Source: Lentzea sp. NBRC 102530
Lineage (GTDB): Bacteria > Actinomycetota > Actinomycetes > Mycobacteriales > Pseudonocardiaceae
Direction of reading: 5' to 3'
Assembly (NCBI RefSeq): GCF_030269365.1
Contig: NZ_BSTF01000015.1
Location: 124,001-188,000 of the forward strand
Length of the DNA stretch: 64,000 nt
Position numbers and translations under genes: made by a program. Position 1 is the first letter of the stretch. Each line of letters opens with the position of its first letter. Below are positions 30,534 to 38,827 of the stretch, piece after piece. The notes beneath the pieces are model-generated. The model was not told the origin of the DNA, did not search any database, and was given only the letters and a program-made list of their open reading frames with translations.

Positions 30534-31895
30534 GTGGAGCCGTACCGCATCAAGGTAGTCGAACCCATTCCGATCACCACTCGCGAATACCGGGAACGAC
30601 GCTACGCCGAGGCCGGGTACAACCAGTTCAACCTGACGGCGGAAGACGTCACGATCGACCTGCTGAGCGATTCCGGCACCGGCGCCCTCTCCGCCGAGCA
30701 GATGGCCGCCGGCATGCGCGGCGACGAGACCTACGCGGGTTCCCGGTCCTGGTTCCGGTTCCGCGAGGTGGCCGAGGACCTGACGGCGTACCAGCACATC
30801 TTCCCGGTGCATCAGGGCCGTGCGGCTGAACGGATCCTGTTCGGCGCCTTGCTGAAACCGGGACAGATCTCGGTCTCCAACACGCACTTCGACATGACCC
30901 GGGCCAACGTGGAACTCTCCGGCGGCACAGCCCGCGACCTCCCGTGCCCCGAGGCAGCAGACCTCGACAGCGACGCCCCGTTCAAGGGCAACATCGACCT
31001 CGACGCCCTGACCGCGTTGCTGGAAGGTCCCGAAGACGTCGGCGTGGTCGTCATGACCATCACCAACAACGGCGGCGGCGGCCAGCCGGTCTCCATGGCC
31101 AACCTGGAAGCCGTGAGCACGTTGTGCCGCAAGCACAACGTCCCGTTCTTCCTGGACGCGGCCCGCTTCGCCGAGAACGCCTGGCTCGTCACCCAACGAG
31201 AAGAGCGCTTCCACGGCCACACCCCGCGCGAGGTCGCCAAGCTGGCGTTCCGCCTGGCCGACGGCTGCGTGCTGAGCCTCAAGAAGGACGGCATCGTCCA
31301 CATCGGAGGGATGCTCGCCCTCCAGGACACCGAACTGGCCAAGCAGTGCGAACTCCTGCTGATCGCCACCGAGGGCTTCCTGACCTACGGCGGCCTCTCC
31401 GGCCGAGACCTCGACATGTGCGCCCAGGGCCTCATGGAGGTGACCGATCCCCTCTACCTGCGCGAACGAGCGGAGGCCACCAAGTACCTGGCCGACTGCG
31501 CGCGCGAGGCCGGAGTGGACTCCGTGACGCCCACGGGCGTGCACGGCGTCTACCTCAACGCGGCCCGACTGCTCCCCCACATCCCACCGGCCCGCTTCAC
31601 CGGCCACGCCCTGGCCTCGGAGCTCTACCTGGCGGGCGGAATCCGTTGTGCGGAGGTGGGTTCGCTCTACCTGGGCGAGATCGACGCGGCGGGCGACCTG
31701 ATCACGCCGGCCCCGTTCGAACTGGTGCGCCTGGCGATCCCGCGCCGCGTGTACACCCGCAGCCACCTGGAGTACGTGGCGGAAACGCTGGGCGCGATCG
31801 CGAAGAACCCGGAGAAGGTGCCGGGCTACCGCCTGACCGAGATCCCGGCGATCCTGCGCCCGTTCCGCTGCAGGCTGGCACAGGTCAGGCCCTGA
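30534..31895 (+). CDS. tnaA: Tryptophanase (beta-eliminating PLP lyase)
   Basis: 453 residues. It fits the tryptophanase/tyrosine phenol-lyase family: IPITTREYRERRYAEAGYN at the N-terminus, HQGRAAERILF, NTHFDMTRAN, TITNNGGGGQPVSMANL, FFLDAARFAENAW and SLKKDGIVHIGG with the PLP lysine near residue 251. It splits tryptophan, or here probably prenyl-tryptophan, into an indole, pyruvate and ammonia. With the prenyltransferase it forms a minimal prenyl-indole pathway. A flavin monooxygenase, present in some related clusters, is absent here. Confidence 0.92.
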   Translation: MEPYRIKVVEPIPITTREYRERRYAEAGYNQFNLTAEDVTIDLLSDSGTGALSAEQMAAGMRGDETYAGSRSWFRFREVAEDLTAYQHIFPVHQGRAAERILFGALLKPGQISVSNTHFDMTRANVELSGGTARDLPCPEAADLDSDAPFKGNIDLDALTALLEGPEDVGVVVMTITNNGGGGQPVSMANLEAVSTLCRKHNVPFFLDAARFAENAWLVTQREERFHGHTPREVAKLAFRLADGCVLSLKKDGIVHIGGMLALQDTELAKQCELLLIATEGFLTYGGLSGRDLDMCAQGLMEVTDPLYLRERAEATKYLADCAREAGVDSVTPTGVHGVYLNAARLLPHIPPARFTGHALASELYLAGGIRCAEVGSLYLGEIDAAGDLITPAPFELVRLAIPRRVYTRSHLEYVAETLGAIAKNPEKVPGYRLTEIPAILRPFRCRLAQVRP

Positions 31896-31913
31896 CCGGC
31901 CGCGGAACGACGA

Positions 31914-31941
31914 AGGCCCCCGGCGCACGCGCCGGGGGCCT
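31914..31941. terminator. Bidirectional hairpin terminator
   Basis: AGGCCCCCGGCGC pairs perfectly with GCGCCGGGGGCCT across a 2-base loop (13-bp stem), between the convergent ends of the tryptophanase gene (31895) and cvnD (31957). Confidence 0.85.
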
Positions 31942-31956
31942 CGCTCGTCCGAAGAC

Positions 31957-32556
31957 TCACGCCATGACGTCAAGCCGGTTCATCGCGTGCTCGATCACGC
32001 GCACCAGCACCGACTTGCAGGACTCCCGATCCCGAGCGTCGCACAACACCAACGGCACGGACTCGGCAACGTCCAGCGCCACCCGCATCTCCTCGGCGGT
32101 GTAGGAGTGACTGCCCTCGAAGCAGTTCACGGCAACGACGAACGGAATCCCACGACGCTCGAAGAAGTCGATGGCCCCGAACCCGGCGTCCAACCGCCGG
32201 GTGTCGACCAGCACCACAGCCCCGATGGACCCGATGGCGAGCTCGTCCCACAGGAACCAGAACCGGTCCTGCCCGGGCGTGCCGAACAGGTACAGCACCA
32301 GCTCGGGGTTGATGGTGATGCGGCCGAAGTCCAGGGCGACGGTGGTGGTGGTCTTGCCCTCCACCCCGTAGAGGTCGTCGATCTCCTCCCCGGCCTCGGT
32401 CAGCAGCTCCTCGGTGCGCAGCGGGGTGATCTCGCTGACCGCGCCGACCATCGTGGTCTTGCCCACGCCGAAACCGCCGGCGACGACGATCTTCACGGAG
32501 GTGGGGACGGTGAGTTCTTCCCTGCCCTGCCCGGAATCAGATTGCACGGACACCAT
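31957..32556 (-). CDS. cvnD: Conservon GTPase CvnD
   Basis: 199 residues. P-loop AGGFGVGKTTMVGAVSEI at about 26-43, a central FGTPGQDRFWFLWDE switch region, and VAVNCFEG in place of NKxD. This is the Ras-like CvnD of actinobacterial conservons, which cycles GDP/GTP and is membrane-associated through its partners. Its start lies inside the end of cvnC (20-base overlap), typical of the operon. Confidence 0.93.
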   Translation of the reverse strand: MVSVQSDSGQGREELTVPTSVKIVVAGGFGVGKTTMVGAVSEITPLRTEELLTEAGEEIDDLYGVEGKTTTTVALDFGRITINPELVLYLFGTPGQDRFWFLWDELAIGSIGAVVLVDTRRLDAGFGAIDFFERRGIPFVVAVNCFEGSHSYTAEEMRVALDVAESVPLVLCDARDRESCKSVLVRVIEHAMNRLDVMA

Positions 32557-32914
32557 CGAGCACCTTCTGGAGTAGGTTCATGTCGACCGGGGTCACCCTG
32601 GTGGCCGGGCCGCTGGTGATGACGTCACCGCGCTGGATCAGGTCGCTCAGCAACACCTTCACCACCACGAGCGGGGCGTGGAGGTAGGCGGCCACCTCGG
32701 CCACGGAAAGCGGTTTCCGGCAGAGCTTGATGATCTCCAGGTGCTCGACCGACAGGGTGCCCTGGTCGGTCGTCGTGCGCAGTGCGCGCACCTGGGTCGT
32801 GAGCGTGAGGTCCTCGCCGGCGGGCTTGGGCCTGGTGCGTCCGCTCACCATCGCGTACGGGCGGACCATCGGGCCCGCCGCCTCGTCGTACCACCAGTCC
32901 GAGGAGTTGCTCAT
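32537..32914 (-). CDS. cvnC: Conservon protein CvnC (DUF742)
   Basis: 125 residues. DUF742 features: RPYAMVSGRTRPKP near the N-terminus, then LSVEHLEIIKLCRKPLSVAEVAAYL, a winged-helix-like segment, and PLVVVKVLLSDLIQRGDV. Conservon C proteins couple the sensor kinase and the GTPase. The ATG overlaps the cvnB stop by four bases. The gene order A-B-C-D is complete here. Confidence 0.93.
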   Translation of the reverse strand: MSNSSDWWYDEAAGPMVRPYAMVSGRTRPKPAGEDLTLTTQVRALRTTTDQGTLSVEHLEIIKLCRKPLSVAEVAAYLHAPLVVVKVLLSDLIQRGDVITSGPATRVTPVDMNLLQKVLDGVRAI

Positions 32915-33378
32915 GACAACCCGAGGGGGTTGGGCATCCGGGGTGACGCCAGTGTGCGCGGCGCCGACGAGAGGTAGGCGCCGACGCGCTTCACGAGCAT
33001 GTTCATCTCGTACGCGATCATGCCCATGTCGGCGTCCTCGTCGCCCACCACCGCGAGGCAGGCGCCCTGGCCCGCCGCTGTGACGAAGAGGTGTGCGCGC
33101 TCCATCTCCACGATGGTCTGGCGGACCTGCCCACCTCCGAAGTGCCTTCCGGTGCCGCGAGCGAGGCTCTGGAAGGCGGACGCCATCGCCGACAGGTGGT
33201 CGGAGTCGTCCTTGGAGAGCTCGGGAGAGTGGGCGAGCAGCAGGCCGTCCGCGGAGAGCACCACCGCGTGCCGGGCACCGACCACTCTCGCGACGAGGTC
33301 CTCCAGCAGCCAGTTGAGCTCGGGGTGCCCGCTGGTCAGGTCGTCCACGGAAATAGCCCTTTCGGTTCTGTGATTCAC
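32911..33378 (-). CDS. cvnB: Conservon protein CvnB (roadblock/LC7 domain)
   Basis: 155 residues with a roadblock/LC7 fold: LNWLLEDLVARVVGARHAVV, LSADGLLLAHSPEL, LSAMASAFQSLARGTG, and HLFVTAAGQGACLAVVGDED. These act as GTPase-activating or adaptor partners of CvnD. The ATG overlaps the cvnA stop by four bases. Confidence 0.93.
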   Translation of the reverse strand: MNHRTERAISVDDLTSGHPELNWLLEDLVARVVGARHAVVLSADGLLLAHSPELSKDDSDHLSAMASAFQSLARGTGRHFGGGQVRQTIVEMERAHLFVTAAGQGACLAVVGDEDADMGMIAYEMNMLVKRVGAYLSSAPRTLASPRMPNPLGLS

Positions 33379-35840
33379 GGTTCCACGACGTCGTCGGCCT
33401 GGCGGGCGTCTCGGGTGCCGCGCTGGAAGGCGGACATGCCGTCGCGGGTTCGTTCCGCCCGTTCCTCGGGGTTGAACTCCGCGAGTTCCGGCATCGGCCG
33501 GACTTCGTCGTTGGCGAGCTGGGGCACGAGGTGTTGCTGCCGCCTGCGGCGCGGCAACTCGGGCCGGGTGTCCGTGCGGGTCGTCGTGTCACCTTCCGCC
33601 GGGTCGTCGGTCGGCCACGCGCCTCCCAGGCGGTCTTCCCGGGGCAGTTCGATCTGCCCGCTGTTGCTGTCCAGGTCCCTTTCGAGGTCGAGGGCCGGAC
33701 TCCGGTCGTTTCCCACTGCCCTGCCGGCCCAGAACTCGTCCAGGCGGAAGGTCTCGGTGGGGCGCTCGCCGGGACGCGAGTCGTGGTTCAGGTCGCCCTG
33801 GATCGGCACGGCGGCTTCGAGTGCCTCCGGCGACCGCGCGGCCTGCTGCATGGTCTGCTGGCGGAACGTCGGCTTCGGCATCGGCACGGAGTCCGCGGGG
33901 TCGACCGCGCCCGCCTCGCCGACGATCAGCTCGGACGGGATGAGCACGAGCGCGATGGTGCCGCCGGACGGGCAGTCGCGCAGCTCGACGTGGACGTGGC
34001 GGCGCGCGGCCAGCCGGGCGACGACGAAGAGGCCGAGACGGGACTCACCGCGCAGGCGCATCGCCTCGAAGTCCGGCGGCGCCTCCAGCATCTTGTTGTG
34101 CTGCTCGCGGTCCTCGGCCTTGATGCCGAGACCGTGGTCCTCGATCTCGATGACGAGGCCCTGCGGCACCTCGCTGCTGTGGATCTCGACCTGCGAGCGC
34201 GGCGACGAGAACGACGTGGCGTTGTCGACGAGCTCGGCGATCAGGTGGATGGTGTCCGCGACGGCGGCGCCGACCAGCGCGACCTCGGGCACCGGGTTCA
34301 CCTTGACGCGGGCGTACTGCTCGGTCTCGGCGACGGCGGCGCGCACGACGTCGAGCATGCGCACGGGCTTGCGCCACTGCCGGCCCGGCTGCTCGCCGGT
34401 GAGGATGATCAGGTTCTCGGCGTTGCGGCGGGCACGCGTCGCGAGGTGGTCGAGCTGGAAGAACGCGTCGAGGTGGTCCGGGTTCTCCTCCTCGCGCTCC
34501 AGCTTGTCGAGGATCTTGAGCTGGCGGTGCACCAGGCCCTGGTTGCGGCGCGCGATGTCGAGGAAGACCCGGTTCACGCCTTCACGGGTCTGCGACTCCT
34601 TCACGGCCGCGGCGACGGCGGTGTACTGCGCGGCGTTGAACGCGTCGGCCACCTGCCCGATCTCGTCGTTGCCGTAGTCGAGCGCGGGGACCTCGGCGGC
34701 GACGTCGACGTGCTTGCCGTCGCGCAGCCGCTCGACGATGCTCGGCAGCCGCTCGTGGGCGAGCTTCAGCGAGTCGCTCTTCAGGCTGGTGAGGCGGACG
34801 ATCAACGCCTTGTTGACGAGGCGGTTGGAGACGCGGACCGCGACGAAGATGCCGACGATGACCGCGATCAGGGCGATGAGCGAACCGATGAGGACGGTCG
34901 TGAACTTGTCCTTGCCGTTCGCCATGGCGATGTTGACGGCGCCGGTCGACTGCTCCTGCACCATCGTGGTCAGCTCGGTCGACACCGCGCGGCTCGCGTT
35001 CTCCCACTCCGTCAGGGAGACCTGCTGGCCGATCGGCCGTTCCGCGTTCTGCAGCAGGCGGTTCTCGAGCGTCACGAGCTGCTGGTAGGGCGCGCTGCCG
35101 GTGACGGTCTTGAAGTGCTCGCGCACGTTCGGCAGCGAGGTGGGTTCGATGACGTTGAGCGTGAAGTGGTACGCGCCGACGAGCTGGACGAACTCGCGGT
35201 GCTCCTCCGCCGTGAACCTGCCCGCGGCGAGTGCGCCGGCGGCGACGGAACTGGAGCGCGACATGGCGTCCGAGGCCTGGAAGTACTGCAACGCACCGAG
35301 TGCGCCCTGCACGGTCTCGGCGTCGGGCACGATGCGGGCCTGCGTGCCGAACAGCGAACCACCGGCGTCGAGAACGCTGTTGTAGTAGCGGTACGTCTCG
35401 TCCTTGGACGTGGCACCGGACTCGAGGCGCTCGCGCTGCTCCGGCAGCTGGTCGAGCAGGCCGTTGAGCTTGTTGATGCCGTCGACGATCTCCTGCGGCG
35501 CCTGGGAGGCGAGCTCCGCGAAGGCCGCCTTCATCTCCTCGACGTCCTTGTCGGTGTCCTGCTGCTGCTTGAGCAACGCCGACGCGTTCGCGCCGGGGCG
35601 GCTCAGGCTCGTCATGCTGAGCTCGCGTTCCTTCTGCAGCGACGCGAACGACTGGACCGCGGGGATCGAGGCGTCTCGCGCGCCGGAAGCCACCAGCTGG
35701 AGGTACAGCCCCTCGAACACCGTGTAGGACGAGAACAGCGCCCACATGGCCAGAAGGACGACGCTGGGAACCACCACGACACCAGTGAGCCGGGAACGAA
35801 TTGTCTTGTAATTCGTCTCAGGCACGTTCTTCAGCTTCAC
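33375..35840 (-). CDS. cvnA: Conservon sensor histidine kinase-like CvnA
   Basis: 821 residues from GTG 35840 (GGAG five bases upstream). Membrane helix at about 20-45, a long external nitrate/nitrite-sensor-like (NIT) helical domain to about 300, a second helix VLIGSLIALIAVIVGIFVAVRV, a HAMP-like linker, then a helical region and an ATP-binding domain with VDNATSFSSPRSQVEI (N-box), GLVIEIEDHGLGI and the GLFVVARLAARRHVHVEL G2 box. The tail (about 180 residues) is disordered and Pro/Arg-rich. It probably senses an unknown ligand and signals through CvnB-D. The promoter lies upstream in a 960-base gap. Confidence 0.93.
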   Translation of the reverse strand: MKLKNVPETNYKTIRSRLTGVVVVPSVVLLAMWALFSSYTVFEGLYLQLVASGARDASIPAVQSFASLQKERELSMTSLSRPGANASALLKQQQDTDKDVEEMKAAFAELASQAPQEIVDGINKLNGLLDQLPEQRERLESGATSKDETYRYYNSVLDAGGSLFGTQARIVPDAETVQGALGALQYFQASDAMSRSSSVAAGALAAGRFTAEEHREFVQLVGAYHFTLNVIEPTSLPNVREHFKTVTGSAPYQQLVTLENRLLQNAERPIGQQVSLTEWENASRAVSTELTTMVQEQSTGAVNIAMANGKDKFTTVLIGSLIALIAVIVGIFVAVRVSNRLVNKALIVRLTSLKSDSLKLAHERLPSIVERLRDGKHVDVAAEVPALDYGNDEIGQVADAFNAAQYTAVAAAVKESQTREGVNRVFLDIARRNQGLVHRQLKILDKLEREEENPDHLDAFFQLDHLATRARRNAENLIILTGEQPGRQWRKPVRMLDVVRAAVAETEQYARVKVNPVPEVALVGAAVADTIHLIAELVDNATSFSSPRSQVEIHSSEVPQGLVIEIEDHGLGIKAEDREQHNKMLEAPPDFEAMRLRGESRLGLFVVARLAARRHVHVELRDCPSGGTIALVLIPSELIVGEAGAVDPADSVPMPKPTFRQQTMQQAARSPEALEAAVPIQGDLNHDSRPGERPTETFRLDEFWAGRAVGNDRSPALDLERDLDSNSGQIELPREDRLGGAWPTDDPAEGDTTTRTDTRPELPRRRRQQHLVPQLANDEVRPMPELAEFNPEERAERTRDGMSAFQRGTRDARQADDVVEP

Positions 35841-36750
35841 AACGCTCCACGACCACCCGAATTGGCGACGGAAAGATAGCACCGCATGATCAGCATGATC
35901 AACAGCGATGATCTTGAGGGGGCGAGAGCAGAGTACTCACTCGGTTGACCTTCGCAACACCCCCCATCGCCCTGGTTCACCACTAGGGGGTCCCGATGAC
36001 CGTATGGGCTAAAGGGATGAGGGGCCAGGGGCTTTCGGCTGACTGAACTGTGGAAACGCGGTTCTATTGACGGCAACTTGACACTGGCGTGCGACATCTT
36101 CTACGCACGAGCGGAGCGCGACCAATCGTCGCTTTCCGTCACCGTGTCCTATTCGCGAATTCGCACGTCAGGCCCACGACCGAGAGTGATCGACTTACGG
36201 CCGTTACCCGGCCGAGATCAGCCGGGCGGGCCCGGTTCGAGTCGCTAAGAACTCGGCAATTCCGCTGGTCACCGCCGCGAAGGCGACAGTTCCCGCGCCG
36301 ACCGCGGTGAGAAGTGCCCGGAACGGGCGCACGATGTCACCCCGATGGCCGAACGCGCGATGCCCCCGATGCCCGTCACCGCAGTGGTCTCGGCCACAGC
36401 GCGCGTTTCCGCTGATTACCGCCTACCCCGCGGCGGGCGTCCACTGCCCACTGTCCACACGTGAGCGCAGGACCGATGGCGCACGGAAGCATCCATTGCG
36501 AATCAAGAAGTTCTCGCCGGGTTCCCACGTTTCCGAAAGTTCTTCGACCACGACTGCCGCGCACGACTGTCCTTCTGCGCCTGCGCCACGGCGCGAACCG
36601 GGCAGGATCCGGGCCGAGGGCGGGGCGACGCCACCCCCAGTGACGTCGCCCCACCCGGACGCGGGCCGACTGACGTGAACCGTGACTCGATCACATCCAC
36701 GCCAGTCGAAGCGAGGTAAGTTAAACCTGGTTCACCCCAGGCCGTCAACA
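35841..36750. other. Long intergenic region, no gene supported
   Basis: About 900 bases between divergent cvnA and the XRE gene. Short open frames here have neither a ribosome site nor family resemblance. It holds two tandem GCATGATCA repeats (35884-35901) close to the cvnA start, and a 9-bp hairpin (GGGGCGACG with CGTCGCCCC, 36622-36652). The length would allow a small RNA or a long leader but nothing specific is visible. Confidence 0.5.
35884..35901. promoter_or_regulatory. Tandem GCATGATCA repeat upstream of cvnA
   Basis: Two perfect 9-bp copies in tandem, 44 bases upstream of the cvnA GTG, each containing the palindrome TGATCA. It is in the right place for an operator of the conservon operon. 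Confidence 0.4.
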
Positions 36751-36782
36751 GGCGTGAATCATCTAACCTTGGGATTCACGCC
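36751..36782. promoter_or_regulatory. Inverted-repeat operator of the XRE gene
   Basis: GGCGTGAATC (36751-36760) and GATTCACGCC (36773-36782) are perfect inverted 10-mers separated by 12 bases, ending 24 bases before the XRE start. The related half-site CCACGCCAGTC occurs near 36700. A site of this kind is usually autoregulatory. Confidence 0.55.
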
Positions 36783-36806
36783 AGTCAAAACACGAGGTGG
36801 GGTGGG

Positions 36807-37238
36807 ATGACAGACCAGGAGCAGCCACAACAGCGGGTGCTGGCCGACCGGCTCGGATACCTGTTCCGGTCCATCCGGCAGTCCGGCGAGCGCGAGTACA
36901 GCAACGAGGACGTCGCCGAGGCGATCACGCGCGACCAGGGCGTGACGATCTCCGCGTCCTACATCTGGTACCTGCGCACCGGGCAGCGCGACAACCCGAC
37001 GCTCAAGCACCTGACCGCGCTGGCGACGTTCTTCGGCGTGCCCCCGGCCTACTTCTTCGACGACGCCGTGCGCGAGCAGGTCGAGGGTGAGATCGCGCTC
37101 GTCACGGCGTTGAAGGACAACGGCGTGCGGGAGGTCGCGATGCGGGCGTCCGGGCTCTCGGACAAGAGCCTCGACACCATCACCGAGGTCATCAACCGCG
37201 TGCGGGAGCTGGAAGGCCTGCCGCCGAAAGAGTCCTGA
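36807..37238 (+). CDS. XRE-family DNA-binding protein (EspR-like architecture)
   Basis: 143 residues. Helix-turn-helix: YSNEDVAEAITRDQGVTISA then SYIWYLRTGQRDNPTLKHLT with the longer spacing seen in EspR-like proteins, and FFGVPPAYFFDD. A C-terminal helical dimerisation region follows (LSDKSLDTITEVINRVRELEG). EspR-type proteins act as nucleoid-associated regulators. Its 3' end overlaps the convergent membrane-protein gene by 47 bases, and it stands opposite an ImmA/IrrE-like peptidase gene two genes away. Confidence 0.88.
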   Translation: MTDQEQPQQRVLADRLGYLFRSIRQSGEREYSNEDVAEAITRDQGVTISASYIWYLRTGQRDNPTLKHLTALATFFGVPPAYFFDDAVREQVEGEIALVTALKDNGVREVAMRASGLSDKSLDTITEVINRVRELEGLPPKES

Positions 37239-38289
37239 ACGCGCGCGCCACCTCGGTCAGTTCCGCGACGTCGAGCGGGCGCAACGCGGCGGGTCCCGCC
37301 GTCACGGGTGCGTCGCGCGCCTTGGCGGCGAGCGCGGCCGCCATCGCCGCCGCCTCCCCGTCCCGTTCGGCGATCGCGGTGTCCCAGTAGGCGCGCAGCG
37401 CGAGCCGGCCGTCCAGGATCTCGATGACGCACCGGTAGACGCGCAGGTCGATCGGCACGCGTTCGCCCGGCGGCACCAGGGCGATCTCCGGCATCACGTC
37501 GTAGCAGGCGCGCCACAACGGCAGGAGTTCGCGGTACCGCAGGTGTTGTTGCCGCAGCCGGGTCGCGCGGACGATCCGCGGCCCCCACACGTAGGCGGTC
37601 AGGCCCACCACGAAGAACACCAGCACGACGCCGCTCAGCGACGTCGACACCGCGCCTTCCCACCAGGGCAGCTGCAGGCCGAGGCGGGACGCCAGCGCGT
37701 ACGCGGCCTTGTGCGCGGCGTAGGCGAACCCGATCAGACTGGCGAGCGACCACAACCGCAGGGCGAACCGCATCGGCCCGTCCGGCGCGCTGCCCGCGAA
37801 CTGCCGCGTCAGCCGGTACACGTCGACCAGCACGAACGCCATGTAGCCGAGGTAGACGAGCAGGTACTCGGTCACGAACGGCATGTCGGCGTACGCGCCG
37901 ACGAAATCCTCCGCGTCGTCACCGGGGTTCGCCAGCCAGAACAGCACGATCATCGCGCCGAGCGCGACGCCCGCCGTCGCCGCCCGCGCCACGATCCCGG
38001 CCTTCGACCGCGACCCCGAGTGCGCCACGAAGACGTTCAGCCAGAACAGGCTGATCACGATGAGCCCGTGCTGCACGATCCGGACGAGGCTCGCGCCCTC
38101 CGCGAACAACGGGATGCGCAGGTAGAGCGGCGGCAGCCCGATCGTGAACCCGAGCGCGAGGAACAGCAGCGCGAGGCAGACGGCCGCGTTGCCGAAGCTG
38201 CGCGACGGCCGCCGCACCAGCAGTGCCACCCGGTACGCCGTGCACGCCCACAGCAGCACCACGACGAGGATGTGGAACGCCCTAAGCAC
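37192..38289 (-). CDS. MAB_1171c-like putative membrane transporter (DUF6545)
   Basis: 365 residues. Seven hydrophobic segments in the first about 235 residues, then a soluble C-terminal part of about 130 residues with RLRQQHLRYRELLPLWRACY and RVPIDLRVYRCVIEILDGRL, the signature of the actinobacterial MAB_1171c family. Function is unknown. GTG start at 38289 overlaps the peptidase stop. In many actinobacteria this family is found beside an XRE regulator and an ImmA/IrrE-type peptidase, as here. Confidence 0.85.
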   Translation of the reverse strand: MLRAFHILVVVLLWACTAYRVALLVRRPSRSFGNAAVCLALLFLALGFTIGLPPLYLRIPLFAEGASLVRIVQHGLIVISLFWLNVFVAHSGSRSKAGIVARAATAGVALGAMIVLFWLANPGDDAEDFVGAYADMPFVTEYLLVYLGYMAFVLVDVYRLTRQFAGSAPDGPMRFALRLWSLASLIGFAYAAHKAAYALASRLGLQLPWWEGAVSTSLSGVVLVFFVVGLTAYVWGPRIVRATRLRQQHLRYRELLPLWRACYDVMPEIALVPPGERVPIDLRVYRCVIEILDGRLALRAYWDTAIAERDGEAAAMAAALAAKARDAPVTAGPAALRPLDVAELTEVARAFRTLSAAGLPAPARG

Positions 38290-38788
38290 TCAGCACCTCG
38301 CGCAGCCTCTCCAGTTCCGGATCGGGCACCTCCGGCGTGACGGTGCCGACGACCTCGAACCCCGCCCGCATGAGCACCAGCGTGGCGAACAGCTCGGCCT
38401 CCTGCTCGTGCTCGTTGTCGTAGCTGTCGCGGCACAGCAGTTGCCGCACGACCTTCGGGTCGAGGTTCGGGGCGAGCAGGCGGGCGGTGAGGTCGTCCAG
38501 TTCGGCGACGCCGGCGTGCGCGAACACCATGTGCCCCACCTCGTGCAGCACGATGTGCGCGCGGTGGGCCTCACCGACGGACTCGTCGTAGAAGATGTAG
38601 TCGGCCTTCTTCGCGGCCACCCACAGCCCGGACGGGTTGGAGGTCCGCGAAGTCAGCGCGAGCAGGTGGAGGGGCCTGCCGCGCTGCTCCGCCAGTCGTT
38701 CGCACAGCGCCGCGACGTCGAGCGGCGAGCCGATGGCCAGCCGCTCGATCTGTTCCTCGCAGCGCTTGCGCACCCGCCCCAAATCCAC
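38282..38788 (-). CDS. ImmA/IrrE-family zinc metallopeptidase
   Basis: 168 residues. The zinc motif HIVLHEVGHMVFAH (HExxH) is near residue 78, with NEHEQEAELFATLVL supplying the third ligand Glu. ImmA/IrrE proteins cleave or inactivate XRE-type repressors in response to DNA damage or other cues. The GTG start follows no strong ribosome site. It overlaps the membrane-protein gene by 8 bases and is close to an XRE gene, suggesting a membrane-sensor/protease/repressor circuit (inference). Confidence 0.88.
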   Translation of the reverse strand: MDLGRVRKRCEEQIERLAIGSPLDVAALCERLAEQRGRPLHLLALTSRTSNPSGLWVAAKKADYIFYDESVGEAHRAHIVLHEVGHMVFAHAGVAELDDLTARLLAPNLDPKVVRQLLCRDSYDNEHEQEAELFATLVLMRAGFEVVGTVTPEVPDPELERLREVLSA

Positions 38789-38827
38789 GGCGGCGATACT
38801 AGTGCCGGTGCGGCACGGGTGCCGGGC

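Noticed and set aside
36307-36678. Short plus-strand frame of about 120 codons in the cvnA-XRE gap
   Set aside because: No ribosome site, Pro/Arg/Ser-rich composition and no resemblance to known proteins; left as intergenic.
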